From contig CM057481.1 of the NCBI GenBank assembly GCA_030035585.1, forward strand, positions 5,171,128 to 5,235,127: a stretch of DNA of 64,000 bases, in the 5' to 3' direction. Below are positions 23,474-34,659 of this stretch, one piece after another. The stretch's first letter is position 1. Each line of letters begins with the position of its first letter. The notes under the pieces were generated by a model, which was not told the origin of the DNA, made no database searches, and saw only the letters and a list, made by a program, of their open reading frames with translations. This DNA is from Dugong dugon. Its lineage: Eukaryota; Chordata; Mammalia; Sirenia; Dugongidae. Made by a program: the position numbers and the translations under genes.

Positions 23474-23636
23474 TTCTTTAAAAAAACCCATTGCCATCGA
23501 GTCGATTCTGACTAATAGGGACCCTAGAGGACAGAGTAGAACTGCCCCATAGGGTTCCCAAGGAGCAGCTGGTGGACTCGAACGGCTGACCTTTTGGTTA
23601 GCAGCTGAGCTCTTACCCACTGCACCACCAGGGCAC
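23474..23636 (-). repeat. AfroSINE, short subtype
   Basis: Full length, with a perfect 12-bp target-site duplication TGACAAAATATT at 23462-23473 and 23637-23648. The tail begins AAAAAAACCCATTGCCATCG and the head ends CACCACCAGGGCAC. Confidence 0.95.
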
Positions 23637-23648
23637 TGACAAAATATT

Positions 23649-24008
23649 AGCATCTGTTAAATGTGAGTGTCTGGTGTATTTTCTCTATGTGGAAATTTTA
23701 CATAATTCGTATTTTAAAACATAATTGGTAACAGTTAAACTAGAGGTAAAAGATTTTTCTAAGAAAATAATAACTTCAATAAAACTGTACCTAATGGGCT
23801 GTTTTTTCCCCAGAGTAAAACTTTTTTAATTTTACAGAGACAGACAAGATTCACTGAGCATAAATTCATATGGCAGCCATGGGGGTGGGGTGGGGTGGGG
23901 AGGATGTGGAAAGAATAATGGGAAACTTCCTGGAAGCTGCACGCAATTTCCATTTATGGCTCCACCAGCTCGAACTTAAATCACACCCAACTACAAGGCA
24001 GGCCACAC
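23649..24008. other. Unassigned sequence with GGGGT run
   Basis: A GGGGTGGGGTGGGG run near 23,882 could form a G-quadruplex. No gene. Confidence 0.45.
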
Positions 24009-24203
24009 CCACTGCATCCTGTCAATTACAACTCACAGTGGCCCTGTAGGACAGAGTAGAACTGTCCCATAGGGTTTCTAAGACTGAAATCTTTACAGAG
24101 ACCGACTACCACATCTTTCTCCTGAGAAGCGGCTGGTGGATTCAAACAGCAAACCTGTTGGTTAGCTGCTGAGCACTTAACCACTGTGCCACCAGGGCTC
24201 CTT
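24009..24203 (-). repeat. AfroSINE, long subtype
   Basis: It contains the internal module AAATCTTTACAGAGACCGAC and the head CTTAACCACTGTGCCACCAG. Confidence 0.9.
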
Positions 24204-24314
24204 AGCTTGGAAAAAGCCATATATAACAGTAAGGAAGTCTTCAAAACATCTTTTAGAAACCCAAACTAGTATTCTCCACTCAGAATTAGGTTTTTATCAA
24301 CTAGTCAACTTAAC

Positions 24315-24466
24315 TGAGTCCCTGGGTGGTACAAACAGTTAACACATTCAGCTGTTAACTGAAAGGTTCAAAGTTCAAGTCCACCCAGAGACACCTTGGA
24401 AGAAAGGCCTGGTGCTCTACTTCTAAAAAATCAGTCATTGAAATCCCTGTGGGGCAGAGTTAACAC
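24315..24466 (+). repeat. AfroSINE, RTE-module subtype
   Basis: Head GAGTCCCTGGGTGGTACAAA and GTTCAAGTCC, then GGAAGAAAGGCCTGGTGCTC, the module shared with the RTE 5' region. The tail is shortened. Confidence 0.88.
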
Positions 24467-24805
24467 CATTCATTAATTCAGTTGTCCATTCAACAAGATG
24501 TATTGAGTCCCTGCTACATGCAGGACATGAAGGACCAGCAACGAACAGATGGAACAGCCTTTGATGAGATCTGTACACAGCCCTGGCAAAGTAACAAACA
24601 GCAAGGACCCCTGGCAACCTACCACTCACCAAATTTATTCAACGTAAAAACTCCTCTTTATTCTATGGCTATTCCATAGACTAATGTCCTTCTTTTAATG
24701 ATAAAACATCTTTCTTTTATGCAATGATAGTGACGGTATATTGTATCATTTTTTTCTTATTAGACAAAATTTGCATGGTGCAAATAGCAAAGTGCTTGGA
24801 TACCA
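24467..24805. other. Possible ancient repeat, family not named
   Basis: ATTCATTAATTCAGTTGTCC, ATTGAGTCCCTGCTACATGC and CAGGACATGAAGGAC have the style of an old mammalian interspersed repeat. No gene. Confidence 0.35.
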
Positions 24806-24929
24806 CCTGAAAGGCATCTCAGAAAAAAGGCCTGGCAATCTACTTTTGGAAAGAAAACCCTACGGAGTACAGTTCTACTCTGAAATACATGGGGTCACTA
24901 TCAGTTAGAATCAACTTTACAGCAACATC
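24806..24929 (+). repeat. AfroSINE, RTE-module subtype, 5'-truncated
   Basis: It contains AAAAAAGGCCTGGCAATCTA, then ACCCTACGGAGTACAGTTCT and a tail TCAGTTAGAATCAACTTTAC. The head is missing or unrecognisable. Confidence 0.8.
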
Positions 24930-25810
24930 AGAGCTCCAATTTTTTTAAACTGGTCCACGGAATCCCAAACCCGGATTAGCTAACACTAACAAGATGGGCC
25001 AAGAGAAACAAAGGAGGAATCAGGATCTACTGACCTTATTTCTCACCCTACACCTCCCTCCCGCTACAGTCCAAATCCATCACATGCTGTTATTTCCCTC
25101 CCTAGCTTCCCAGTGCTTTTTCAGTGGGGCTATTTCCACCGAGACTTCATACCCATCACAGGGATCTTCATGAACCCCAGCTCCGAAGGCTCCAATGCCC
25201 ACAAACACCGCATCTTAGTCAATACTGCTGGGATGTGCGGTCATCAATGGTGACAAGTCAATACCTGGGGCTTTATGTCTCAGCCACCCAGCGCCACTCA
25301 ATGTCTGTGTCTTTTATCACCATGAGCTCAGCTCAACCGTTGTCCAGCACCTGTACCCACACCTCCAGCGGGCTGGGGTTCTCACACAGCTGTCTGATTT
25401 AAAACGATCTAACAGGTCTGCTCTGAGGAGGGACCACAGAAACATAGCCTGTTTGCAGGATGCCTGGGAAGCTGGCCTGCAAACGGGCAGGCAGCAAGAA
25501 ACCGCTCTAGCGCAGCAGCCATGGGCAGGGGCCAGGCGGCAGCCACTGTTATTCAGGAAGGTGGTGGGCATTAATCCTACCTAAATGGACACAGCTCTCT
25601 TCTAAGAGCACATCAGTGATTCAGCAGGCGAGAGAATGAGAACACACAGACTTTTGCTAACTGGGCTTTGTTAGTTTTTTGTCTTTGTTTCCAACAAAGG
25701 GGCATCTGGCAGGGAACTACAGTTTATTCAAAGGAGTGTTTACTGTAAGGCAACTGTCAACCAAGAGTTTCTACCATGGCAGTTAGCAGACTGCATCTAA
25801 CACTATAGCC
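24930..25810. other. Unassigned sequence, no gene seen
   Basis: Moderately GC-rich. Frames at 25,124-25,402 (+) and 25,317-25,571 (-) overlap on opposite strands and have no recognised motif. Confidence 0.4.
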
Positions 25811-25996
25811 GTGGTTCTCAAGACGTGGCATTTTGTCCCTTCCCCAGAGGATATCTGGCAACGCCTGGAGACAACTCTGTTGTCACAGCTGGAGGGTGCT
25901 ACTGGCATCTCGTAAGTAGAGGCCAGATGCTGCTAAAGATCACACGATGCACAGGACAGCTCCTGCGACACAGAATGATCTGGTCAATCGTGCTGA
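25811..25996 (+). repeat. MER20 hAT-type DNA transposon
   Basis: CGTGGTTCTCAAGACGTGGC, TCTGGCAACGCCTGGAGACA, GGGTGCTACTGGCATCTCGT and GATGCACAGGACAGCTCCTG match MER20. It is opposite in orientation to the copy at 14436-14643, some 11 kb away. Confidence 0.85.
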
Positions 25997-26004
25997 GACT
26001 GGCT

Positions 26005-26150
26005 CATTTCAAATCCCAGCATCCTAAATGGTGGTTACCCTTTTTACAGACAGACAAACTGAGGTGCAGAGAGGTCTAAATATCTGACTTGTGTCAGATC
26101 AGAAGGTCAAACCTGACCATCCACCTCCAGACCTGCGCCCGTCACCATGA
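26005..26150 (+). repeat. Probable MIR fragment
   Basis: TTTTTACAGACAGACAAACT and GAGGTGCAGAGAGGTCTAAA are the MIR core in decayed form. Confidence 0.55.
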
Positions 26151-27061
26151 CACGACCTGGCCTACCAGAAAACCAGTCTGGACCTCCTCTCCAGCAGCTA
26201 TCCCCAAATCAGATTCCATCCGCTCCCTGTCAGTCCCGGGACAGTAGAGCTGGCAGCTGAGTTACTCACTTCTCCAGCCTCAGAGCACAAGGCTGCCTCA
26301 GACAGGCAGTCCACAAAGGTGAAGTTACTTACTGTGTGTCCAGCTGACTTTTATTACAGGAGGATCATGAAGTATCACTTTCATTTTGGCTGTGATGGGA
26401 TATATCTGTATCCAGAACAATAAACCTTGATGCAAAGAAAAAAATGTCTCCACCAAAATCCATAGGTGAACTTCCATTTGATATCAGAATCAGAAATAGA
26501 TTCCTGAGCATGAACAAGTCCGTGTGAAATTTTACACAAATTTATATTTGCTTTTCAAAGGAGAAGGTCATCTTTGTCAGGCTGTCAAAGGGACTGGAAA
26601 TCAAGCAGAGCTGAAGGCAAAAGATGATGTCAGTTCCCCCAGCCCTGAGGAATGTCTTAGAAACATCACTTCTTGTTGCTAAATCTGGATCACTCCATGA
26701 TTAGTACCAAAACTACCGAATCAACTGAAGCCAAATGAGAAAAAATCGTTAGAATAGTTAAGCACAGCTACTCCCAGCACCGAATTTGTGGACCTTGACA
26801 TTGACCTAATTGCAACCTCTTTACAACCTTTCAAGCTCAAGCAATCCTGATAAGATGCATTCTTCTAGTGTCTTTTATCTATTTCTAAGAAACGCATCAG
26901 TCTGAAAATAAACTGCACATCACGAGCAGTTTAATGGCCTAGCACCTGTATAAGTGGGGCAAAGAAAAGCTGCTAAGTAGCATTTCCAAAGTAGCAGCAA
27001 CTGAACCTTCACGAATGTGAAATCTGAGCTTTGGGCCCCGCCCCCCATGTGTCCCTTATGG
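26151..27061. other. Unassigned sequence, no gene seen
   Basis: No repeat or exon recognised. Confidence 0.4.
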
Positions 27062-27575
27062 TACGTACCCAGGGAATGGCTTTCATACCTGCACCAAGAG
27101 GCATATCCCACATTCCTTACAACCTTATTCCTGAAGGCCTAAAACTGAAAACAACCCAAAGATCTTCCAGTAGGAAAGTGGGTAAACTGTAATATATTCA
27201 CATAAATCCATGAAACGAAAGAATAAACACCTCACACAACAACAGGAAGGAATCTCCTGGACATTTTGTTGAACAAAAGTAGGACACAAAAGAATACATA
27301 ATGTAGGGTTCCACTTACCTGAAGTTCCAGAACAGGCAAAACTGTCTATGGTAAGTGAAATCAGAATGGTAGTTACCTAGCTGGGGAGAGGGAGAAAAGA
27401 CCGGTGTGTCTAGAGTGCAGAGAATATTCTATATGTTGATCTGGATGGTGGTCACATAGGTGAAAACATACGAACACACTCATATAAATACATAAAGCCA
27501 AATACTGAAGATTTGTGCATTTTAATATATATAATGTTTTACCTCAATTAAATTTTTTTAAATTGTTTAGAAAAA
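27062..27575 (+). repeat. L1M 3' end fragment
   Basis: GACACAAAAGAATACATAAT, TTCCACTTACCTGAAGTTCC and GTAGTTACCTAGCTGGGGAG follow the order of L1 3' regions, ending in an A/T-rich 3' terminus. Confidence 0.75.
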
Positions 27576-27594
27576 AAGAAATCCAACTTTGCCA

Positions 27595-27674
27595 CTGTAA
27601 AGCCAGAATGGCTCCTTCCCTGAACCTCAAATTCCTCTTCTGTAAAATACAGATAATAACAGTTCTATTCTCAT
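27595..27674 (+). repeat. MIR fragment
   Basis: CCTGAACCTCAAATTCCTCT then TCTGTAAAATACAGATAATA is MIR wording. It is cut off by the SINE that follows. Confidence 0.65.
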
Positions 27675-27675
27675 T

Positions 27676-27862
27676 GGGGGCCCTGGTGGCGCAGAGGTTA
27701 ACCGTTCAGCTGCTAACCAAAACATGGGCAGTTCTAATCCACCAGCCACTCCTTGGAAACCCTATGGGACAGTTCTACACTGTCCTATAAGGTCACTATG
27801 AGTTGGAATCGACTCAGGTTTGGTTTTTTTGTTTGTTTGTTTGTTTGTTTGTTTTGGTTTTT
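27676..27862 (+). repeat. AfroSINE, short subtype, with GTTT tail
   Basis: GGCCCTGGTGGCGCAGAGGT head, CAGTTCTAATCCACC B-box region, tail ATGAGTTGGAATCGACTCAG, then an expanded (GTTT)n tract at about 27,825-27,855. Confidence 0.93.
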
Positions 27863-28670
27863 ATTTTCCTTGAGTTGTGATAAAAAATTAAGCAAGGTAA
27901 GGATGTGTGAAATCTTAGCACAATGGATATTTCTGTCCTCATCATTAACATGACAGCAATTGTTGAGATAATTCTGCACTTACACACTTATTCCTCTTCA
28001 TTAGTGTATTATCGAGGTAAGAATTAACCACTGAATGTAGCTTTTATATTTTTTCCCCTACCTTTTGGCCAAAAAAAAAGCAAGTCTATAAACAGAGTAA
28101 ATAATTGATTGTATAATAACATGCAACTAGAGATGCAGCATAAATAAAGCGAGCTGGGCCTCTTCCAGCTCAGACCCACCACAGATCTGAACATGAAACA
28201 GCACTCCCCAAGCTGCATCCCCGCGTCCTGCGTCCACCGTGATGCTGCACTGTTGTCAGATGCCCTGTTAGCGGCGGCTGCAAATGGGAGCGGAATCACA
28301 CTGCTACTCTGCATGTTCTGACAAGACCATGAGGAAACATGGTCCCCAAAGAATCAGAGAGCCCAGCACACAACCTGATTAATCACCAGAGGAAAAAGCC
28401 CATATGGTGTGATGGCAGAGTGCTCCGTGAACACACAGGAAGAAATATGTAGCTAGCGGTAAATAGAACAAAGGGCCAGGCCAAGGGGTGGGGTGGGGTC
28501 CGAGGGATAGCAACCACTAAATCTCCCGCTACCTGCATATGTTACCAGAAAACCAGGAGCCTTTCTTTCCTTGACTGTTTTCACTGCATTTCTAATTGCT
28601 GGGGTTCCTAATATGGTAGAGCCTTCTGACCTGGATGGAGTTAAAGCTTACAGCTGTGGTTTTAATGATA
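27863..28670. other. Unassigned sequence with a small CpG-rich ORF
   Basis: At 28,190-28,320 CpG is locally denser and a 42-codon ATG frame lies on plus (28,193-28,321). It has no splice or promoter context, so I do not call it a gene. The rest is unremarkable. Confidence 0.35.
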
Positions 28671-29092
28671 TTGTTGTTGTTAGGTGCCGGGTTCTGACTC
28701 ACAGCGACCCTATGTACAACAGAATGAACCACCGCCCAGTCCTGTGCCATCCTCACAATCGTTGTTATGTTTGAGCCCATTGTTGCAGCCACTGTGTCAA
28801 TCCATCTTGTTGAGGGTTTCGTCTTTATCACTGACCATCCACTTTATGAAGCATGATGTCCTTCTCCGGGGACTGATTCCTCCTGCTAACATGTCCAAAG
28901 TAGGTGAGACCTAGTCTTGCCATCCTTGCTTCTAAGGAGCCTTCTGGCTGTACTTCTTGCCAAACAGATTTGTTCATTCTTTTAGCAGTCGATGGTATAT
29001 TCAATATTCTTCGCCAACACTACAACTCAAAAGGTGTCCATTCTTCAGTCTTCCTTATTCATTGCCCAGCTTTTAATGATAGGGATATACAA
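28671..29092 (-). mobile_element. RTE-type LINE 3' fragment
   Basis: It carries the RTE 3' region in reverse: the SINE-like tail GTTGTTGTTAGGTGCCGGGT, then TGTACAACAGAATGAACCAC, ATGATGTCCTTCTCCGGGGA, TTCTGGCTGTACTTCTTGCC, and ATTCAATATTCTTCGCCAAC. It matches the longer copy at 50885-51745. RTE (BovB clade) supplies the tail recognised by AfroSINEs. Confidence 0.88.
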
Positions 29093-29286
29093 TTGTTTCT
29101 ATCAGAGTTGTACAGGATGCTTTCCATGTACTTCCTGTAGAGTATAATAGCAAACAATCTAAGATTCACAGAGGCAAAGGGGAATACAAGTAACAGATGC
29201 ACTAAACTGGGGAAGGGCTATACATACAGAAGGGAAGTGACACTGTTCAACAGGAATATGAGAAACTGGGTTATCTACCCTTCTGT

Positions 29287-29442
29287 AGGAGCCCGGGTGG
29301 CACAGTGGTTAAGAACTTGGCTGCTAATCTAAAGGTCAGCAGTTTGAATCCACCAGCCGCTCCTTGGAAACCCTATGAGGCAGTTTTACTCTGTCCTCTA
29401 CGGTCACTATGAGTCGGAATTGACTCAATGGCAATGGGTTAT
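29287..29442 (+). repeat. AfroSINE, short subtype
   Basis: AGCCCGGGTGGCACAGTGGT head, GCAGTTTGAATCCACC B-box region, GAGTCGGAATTGACTCAATG tail. Confidence 0.93.
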
Positions 29443-30721
29443 TCTTTGATACCCAGAAGAGAAAACCCAATATGTGAATGTAAAGTTGTTTTGTAGGGTT
29501 TTTGAAAAGCCCTACAGTTCAACTTCCAAAGGCAATCAAGTTCATTTTGCCATCTTCCAAATACAGTCAGTTATCTCCTCACTGAAGTGTGGCTACTAAC
29601 AGAGGTAAATTAAACAGAAACATGTCAGAATGGGTAGCCACAGCAGGCAACCAGGAAATCCGCTGAGGCCAGTTTAGTTCTAAATTTCCTTTAAAGTTAA
29701 GCTAAATATAAAGAAAAGGCAATTAGGTATAAGCTTTCAGCGCTATGCCAAATTACTTTAATATTCCTTTCTATCTAGTCAGGGTGAGAAGAGATCTGAC
29801 TGTTGAACATGCTCTACTTATTTGAAGTTTTTTATCCCCCAATCTATTTACTTGCAGATAACTATGTGGAAAATAGAGCTGGATAAAGTAATTTTGCCTT
29901 TATAAGAAAAACCTCCCACATATACGGGATTGTAGGATCTCACGGCATCACTTTGGCAATGCCTGAGTCAACTTATTTCTTGGCTGAAAAGTAGTCTCAC
30001 TGGCATATGGAAATCCTTGGTGGAGGGGCAGAGACGGGAGAAGACACACTGGGTAGGAAAACCCCTAAGGTCCTCGGAGCCACCTGTTCACTAAAAAGGA
30101 TCAATTCCAAGAGGGCCAAGGAGACACATTCTCCCACCCACCCTCTAAATGAATCCAGAGTTCCAGTCGTCTCTGTTCTGGAGTTCAACAGCCCTTGAAA
30201 CTAAAGATGAACATTTGTTCTTCAAAATTCTCAGAAGTTATTTCAAAAGCAGCCATTTTAAGATTGAGTCTCCTTTTGTGTTTTCCCTTATTTTCTTGGA
30301 GCTTTTCAAGTGTTTCAGATTTATGCAAATCATTTTTTAAGGCTTCTTTGTCAACACAGAGGCATTTTCCTGTTGTGAAGCCTGCTTCTTCTGTTCCTCT
30401 TTACTCAGATGAATTCCAGCTCTCTCCTGGCTTTTGTTTCTCTGCAGTAGTAAAACTCTACTGTGATGCAGTGGCAGACAATTTAAGCTAAAGTGACAAT
30501 CATTCCAGAAAAGAAAGCAACCTTGCTTTCATAAACTCCTAGCACATCACCAAATGTGCCTTCTGCAGTGGAGGGGAGGGAAAAACATTGAACCTTTAGT
30601 GTTTAGCTCAGAATAAGAAGACAAAGGAACTTGGGAATGGTAGGTAAAAGCAGCTGGCAGTTACAGGTAACACTCAACTTAATGTCCCTTAATGATGTCT
30701 ATAAAACAAAAAAAAAGTTAT
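29443..30721. other. Unassigned sequence, no gene seen
   Basis: About 1.3 kb. Overlapping plus frames at 30,149-30,491 and a minus frame at 29,997-30,188 have no supporting signals. Confidence 0.4.
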
Positions 30722-30941
30722 CAGGAGGGACCAGTCCCTGGAGAAGGACATCACTCTTGGTAAAGTAGAGGGTCAGCAAAAAAGAGGAAGACCCTCAACC
30801 AGATGGATTAACACAGTGGCTGCAACAATGGGCTCAAGCATAACAACAATTGTGAGGATGGCACACAACTGGGCAGTGTTTCCTTCCGTTGTACAGAGTT
30901 GCTATGAGTTGGAACTGACTCAGTGGCACCTAACAACAATG
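30722..30941 (+). repeat. RTE 3' end fragment
   Basis: Plus-oriented RTE 3' sequence: GAAGGACATCACTCTTGGTA, AGAGGAAGACCCTCAACCAG, then TTGCTATGAGTTGGAACTGA and a CAACAA end. It is the complement in orientation of 28671-29092. Confidence 0.85.
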
Positions 30942-30950
30942 TCTATAGAC

Positions 30951-31390
30951 CAGCAATCCTTACAGTGTGGTCCAGAGACCCCTGGGGGTCCCCAAGATAC
31001 TTTCAGGAGGTCTCACGAGTGTACAGTACAGTTTTCCAGAGACCACATGACATGAAATATCCCAACAGATTGAACGCAAATGCAGTCATGAGAATCCAGC
31101 TGTCTTCCATTGAGCCAGACATCACAGAGATTTACAAAAATGGAAAGCAAGGCCTCTTACTACTAAAATCTCTTGTTTTGGAAAGCAGTTACTTTTCACA
31201 AGAGTATGTTGCTTATGTTAACACACTATGGCTTTAATGAATTAATAGTTCTTTAACCTCTCAGTTTCCATTTTTAAAACAACAAATAACCGGTGGTATA
31301 ACCCACATCAACAAAAGCTCTTTGGGGTCCTCAATAATGTTCCAGAGTGTGAAGAAGACCTGAGAATAGTCAGAAGACCACTACTACAGA
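30951..31390. repeat. hAT-like non-autonomous DNA transposon
   Basis: CCCCTGGGGGTCCCCAAGAT with GGTCTCACGAG and a long AT-rich interior match a widespread mammalian hAT-Charlie element. The exact family is not named. The frame at 30,923-31,237 is a shadow. Confidence 0.6.
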
Positions 31391-31392
31391 AC

Positions 31393-31705
31393 AGGGATCA
31401 GCCAACCACGTCCCAGAGGCCAAATCCAACCTGCCTGTTTTTGAAATAAGATCTTACCGGCACACAGCCTACGCTCATTTACATATCGTCTATGGGTCAG
31501 ATCTAGCGCGCCTAAATATAAATATAATTAACTAAGGTTTTAATGGTCCAAGCCACACCCATTCATTTACTGTCAAAGGCTGTTCTACTGTCGAAGGCTG
31601 TTTTCCTGCTACAATGGCAGACATGAGGGGTTGTGACAGAGATGGTAGATACCTCACAAAGTCTAAAATATTTACTATTTGGCCCTTTCCAGAAACAGAT
31701 GATGA
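31393..31705. repeat. Second hAT-like element
   Basis: AGAGGCCAAATCCAACCTGC, CTGTTTTTGAAATAAG, ACACAGCCTACGCTCATTTA and TATTTACTATTTGGCCCTTT are landmarks of a common ~300-bp hAT element. The middle looks partly duplicated (two CATTTAC-containing stretches). Confidence 0.65.
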
Positions 31706-31744
31706 CGTTGATGACGGCAAGGAAAAATGACGGTGATGGTGATG

Positions 31745-31950
31745 ATGGTAAGCATCTTAACCAACCCATAAGCCAGACACTATGCCAGGAGCACTGTACA
31801 TGAATCAAACCAATCTCCCTACTAACTCCATCGGGGAGATCCTGGTGTCATTCCATTGAACAGCGGAAAAACCTGAAAGTCAGAACAGTTAAGGCACTTT
31901 ATCACGGTCACAGGGTGTATCAGTCTGACTCCAGGATCAACCACTATCCT
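31745..31950 (+). repeat. MIR element
   Basis: AGCCAGACACTATGCCAGGA, GCACTGTACATGAATC, TTAAGGCACTTTATCACGG and GACTCCAGGATCAACCACTA follow MIR order. Confidence 0.8.
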
Positions 31951-32002
31951 ACTGAAACAGGAAATATAAGCATGCTGACTTTTCAAAAAACCTTCAGACA
32001 GC

Positions 32003-32388
32003 CCAAGGTTGAGTAAGGATAGTGTTGATGTATTGTGAGGTTGTTAACCATTGCCATAGGGCAACACGTGCACTAACTGTTTAATGAGAAACTATTTTGT
32101 TCTGTAAGCCTTCATCTAAAGTGAGAATAGGAGCACAGTTGGAAAAGCGTAGTCGATGTCGCTGAACTGTGCATGTAGAAATTTTTGAAATGGTGTATCT
32201 TTGGCTATGTATATTTTCACCAAAAAAAAAAAAAAAGGTTGAGAAGGGAGAGGGTTGACATGCCGTGGTGTTGTTAACCAATGTCATAAAACAATATGTG
32301 TACCACTGTTTCATGAAAAACTATTTGTTCTATAAACCTTCACCTGAAGTACAATAAAATAAAGTAAAAAAAAAAAAAAAAAAAAAAA
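32003..32388 (+). mobile_element. L1 3' end, severely 5'-truncated
   Basis: 386 bp holding only the terminal 3' UTR of the same L1 lineage. It has the first GTTGTTAACCATTGCCATAG unit, an A14 run, the second unit, and AATAAAATAAAGT before a long poly(A). Confidence 0.93.
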
Positions 32389-33674
32389 ACTTCGATAAAA
32401 GACACAATTCTTCTTGCACTCTATCCTATGAAGTGAAAAGCCAGAAAAAGTACTTCTCCATTTAAGAAGGAGAGACCTTTCTCTACACATTTCCACCACA
32501 CAGACTATTTCTCAGGTTCGGTTCCCTGATTGTCTGGCGCCTGCCCATCAAAGGGCCTCGCCAGTGTCAACGTACAAGGAAGTGTACCCAGCAACTCATC
32601 AGTGATCAAAGCCTCAGAAAACGGAGCCTGGCCTTACAGCAGAAATGAGCACTTAATGGATATGCACTTAAGATCCCAATCTCAATGTGTGGCCCCTTCC
32701 ACCAACACCACCAAAAATAGCATGATCACATGAGCATTCCAGGGAATTCAGGGGCGGTGCAGACCATGAAGAAACGACATGATGTAGTCTATTCTCACGA
32801 GAACACGCTCTTGTCCAATTCTCAGCTTTAAGAATCTGTAGTTACATTCCAATCAAATCCCATATTAACTGTGCCACTCAGGGTTCTCAGAACATTTCCT
32901 TGCATCTGTGTCTCACACTCAGCACAAATATACTCATCACTCATTCTAACATTTCTGAACTAGGGATATATTTATTAACGGATATTTAATATAGTGCTGT
33001 TTACTTCTATCTTAAAATTGACTAGCTCTGTATATCATATAATCAGTATCATCTTTGATTATAATTATTGTTCACTCGGCAAAACCAGTAAAATTAAAAC
33101 AAAACAAATACAATGACTCCATGAAAACACACACATGCAATATATACACATATAAAAATATACAATTTTTTACTATCTATCTCTTCTGAGCTATACCCCC
33201 ACAACCTGAAACAAGTCATACTGGCTACAGAACTCATCTTACCTTCAATAGAATTGTTTGACTTGGAAAGATTTCTTGAATTACTCAAAAATCTAGCCCA
33301 ACTGTAAACTCTCAAGTGAATGCCTAAAATGCAGAGGCGTGTCACGTGGGGCCTGAAGTGCACGGGGAGCTCAGAGCTGGCTGCGACCTCGGGAACAGAC
33401 ACGGAGAACTTCTCCCCAAAGAACTCCTTCTCAGAGGAAGAAAACCGAGACCTAGAAAGGGCCAAGCAGAAGAGCCTTTCACGGTAAGCTGCTCCTCCTG
33501 GTTCAGCGCTCCGAAGGCACCAGGAAGGCTCACGACAATGCAGGAATGTTTACTTTTCAATTTAAAAAAAAAAAAAAGGACTCTATAACAAAAATCCAAA
33601 CAGTTCAAAAGGGTATACAGTGAAAAGCGGTCTTCTCCTCAGACTCAGAACAACCTTATGTATCCTTCCAAAGA

Positions 33675-33676
<2 letters not shown>
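32389..33676. other. Unassigned sequence with weak exon-like segment
   Basis: At 33,329-33,483 an ATG frame of about 51 codons runs into ACG/GTAAGC, a good donor. The last part (AGAGGAAGAAAACCGAGACC) could equally be decayed MIR core, so it is not called. The rest is AT-rich. Confidence 0.35.

Positions 33677-33754
<78 letters not shown>
33677..33754. repeat. (GT)28 then (GA)11 compound microsatellite
   Basis: A perfect GT tract at 33677-33732 passes directly to a GA tract to 33754. Long alternating purine-pyrimidine DNA can adopt Z-form, and the tract is likely polymorphic. Confidence 0.99.
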
Positions 33755-33755
<1 letters not shown>

Positions 33756-34010
33756 AGGCTGTGTGAGTGTGCAGCTGTGTCAGTGTGTCTGTCTGTGTGT
33801 GTGAGGGTGAGTGACTGTGAGTATGCGTGCATCTGTGTGTGTGTGTGTGACTGAGTATGAGTGTCTGTATGTGTGACTGTGTATGTCTGTGTGTCTGTGT
33901 GCATATGTGTGTGTCTGTTATGTGTGTGTGACTATGTGTGTGAGAGAGAGACAGAGGGACAGGGAGAGACAGAGAAACAAAGAGAGACAGAGAGAATAAG
34001 AATCTCTCTC
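33755..34010. repeat. Degenerate TG/AG-rich low-complexity tract
   Basis: Imperfect TGTGTC, GTGAGTG and GAGAGACAGAG runs extend the microsatellite. The long open frames across it are artefacts. Confidence 0.9.
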
Positions 34011-34084
34011 TCTTTTACCCCTGCCCCTTGGGGAAGAAACTGATACAAATAGAATATCCATAAAATCTGCATGTGGACTCTTTT

Positions 34085-34560
34085 TTCCCCTCAATATCTA
34101 GAATGGAAATCATTCCAAATCAATACACATAGAGCTACCTCTTTTCTTGCAAATGGCAACATAGTACCCCATTATACAAATCTGTCATAATTAAGAAGTT
34201 CCCTACTTGTGGAGCTTTGGGTTGCTTCAAGCTTCATACTACTGTAATAGTTGCTCCAATGTCTATCCCTGTACATAAACCCTGGCTCAGATGTGCACGT
34301 TTCTCCCCCAGGATAAATTCCCAAATATGGGGTTGCTGAGTCAAAAGGTACGTGTGTTTTGAAGTTCTGCAGAAAATGACAGGTAGCCTTCCAAAGATTT
34401 TTGAGCCAAATATATACTCCTACTGACAAAAAGCAGCCAGAGTGGGTAAACAGTAGAGAACTTTTATCCATACCCTTACCAATATGGTGTTTTGTTAAAC
34501 GTGTTGATCTATGCCAATCAATGTGAGATAAATCATATGGTCTCACTGTGACTATAATTT
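34085..34560 (-). repeat. Old L1M fragment
   Basis: In reverse orientation it carries TGCTGAGTCAAAAGGTACGT, ATGTCTATCCCTGTACATAA and TATATACTCCTACTGAC, typical of L1M 3' ORF2 sequence read from the other strand. Confidence 0.7.
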
Positions 34561-34659
34561 GTAAGAAGCCTTACAAAGCTTGTTTTCATAATGGTCCCTT
34601 ATTGTCCCTTACCAGACAGTCCTAATGCATTTAAGAGACCCACAAGGCCCTTCATGGAC

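Noticed and set aside
33329-33483. ATG frame reaching an ACG/GTAAGC donor
   Set aside because: No acceptor needed to be real only if it were a first exon, but its 3' half resembles decayed MIR core and there is no promoter context.
33677-34010. Frames of 60-82 codons across the GT/GA tract
   Set aside because: Translations of a microsatellite and its degenerate flank.
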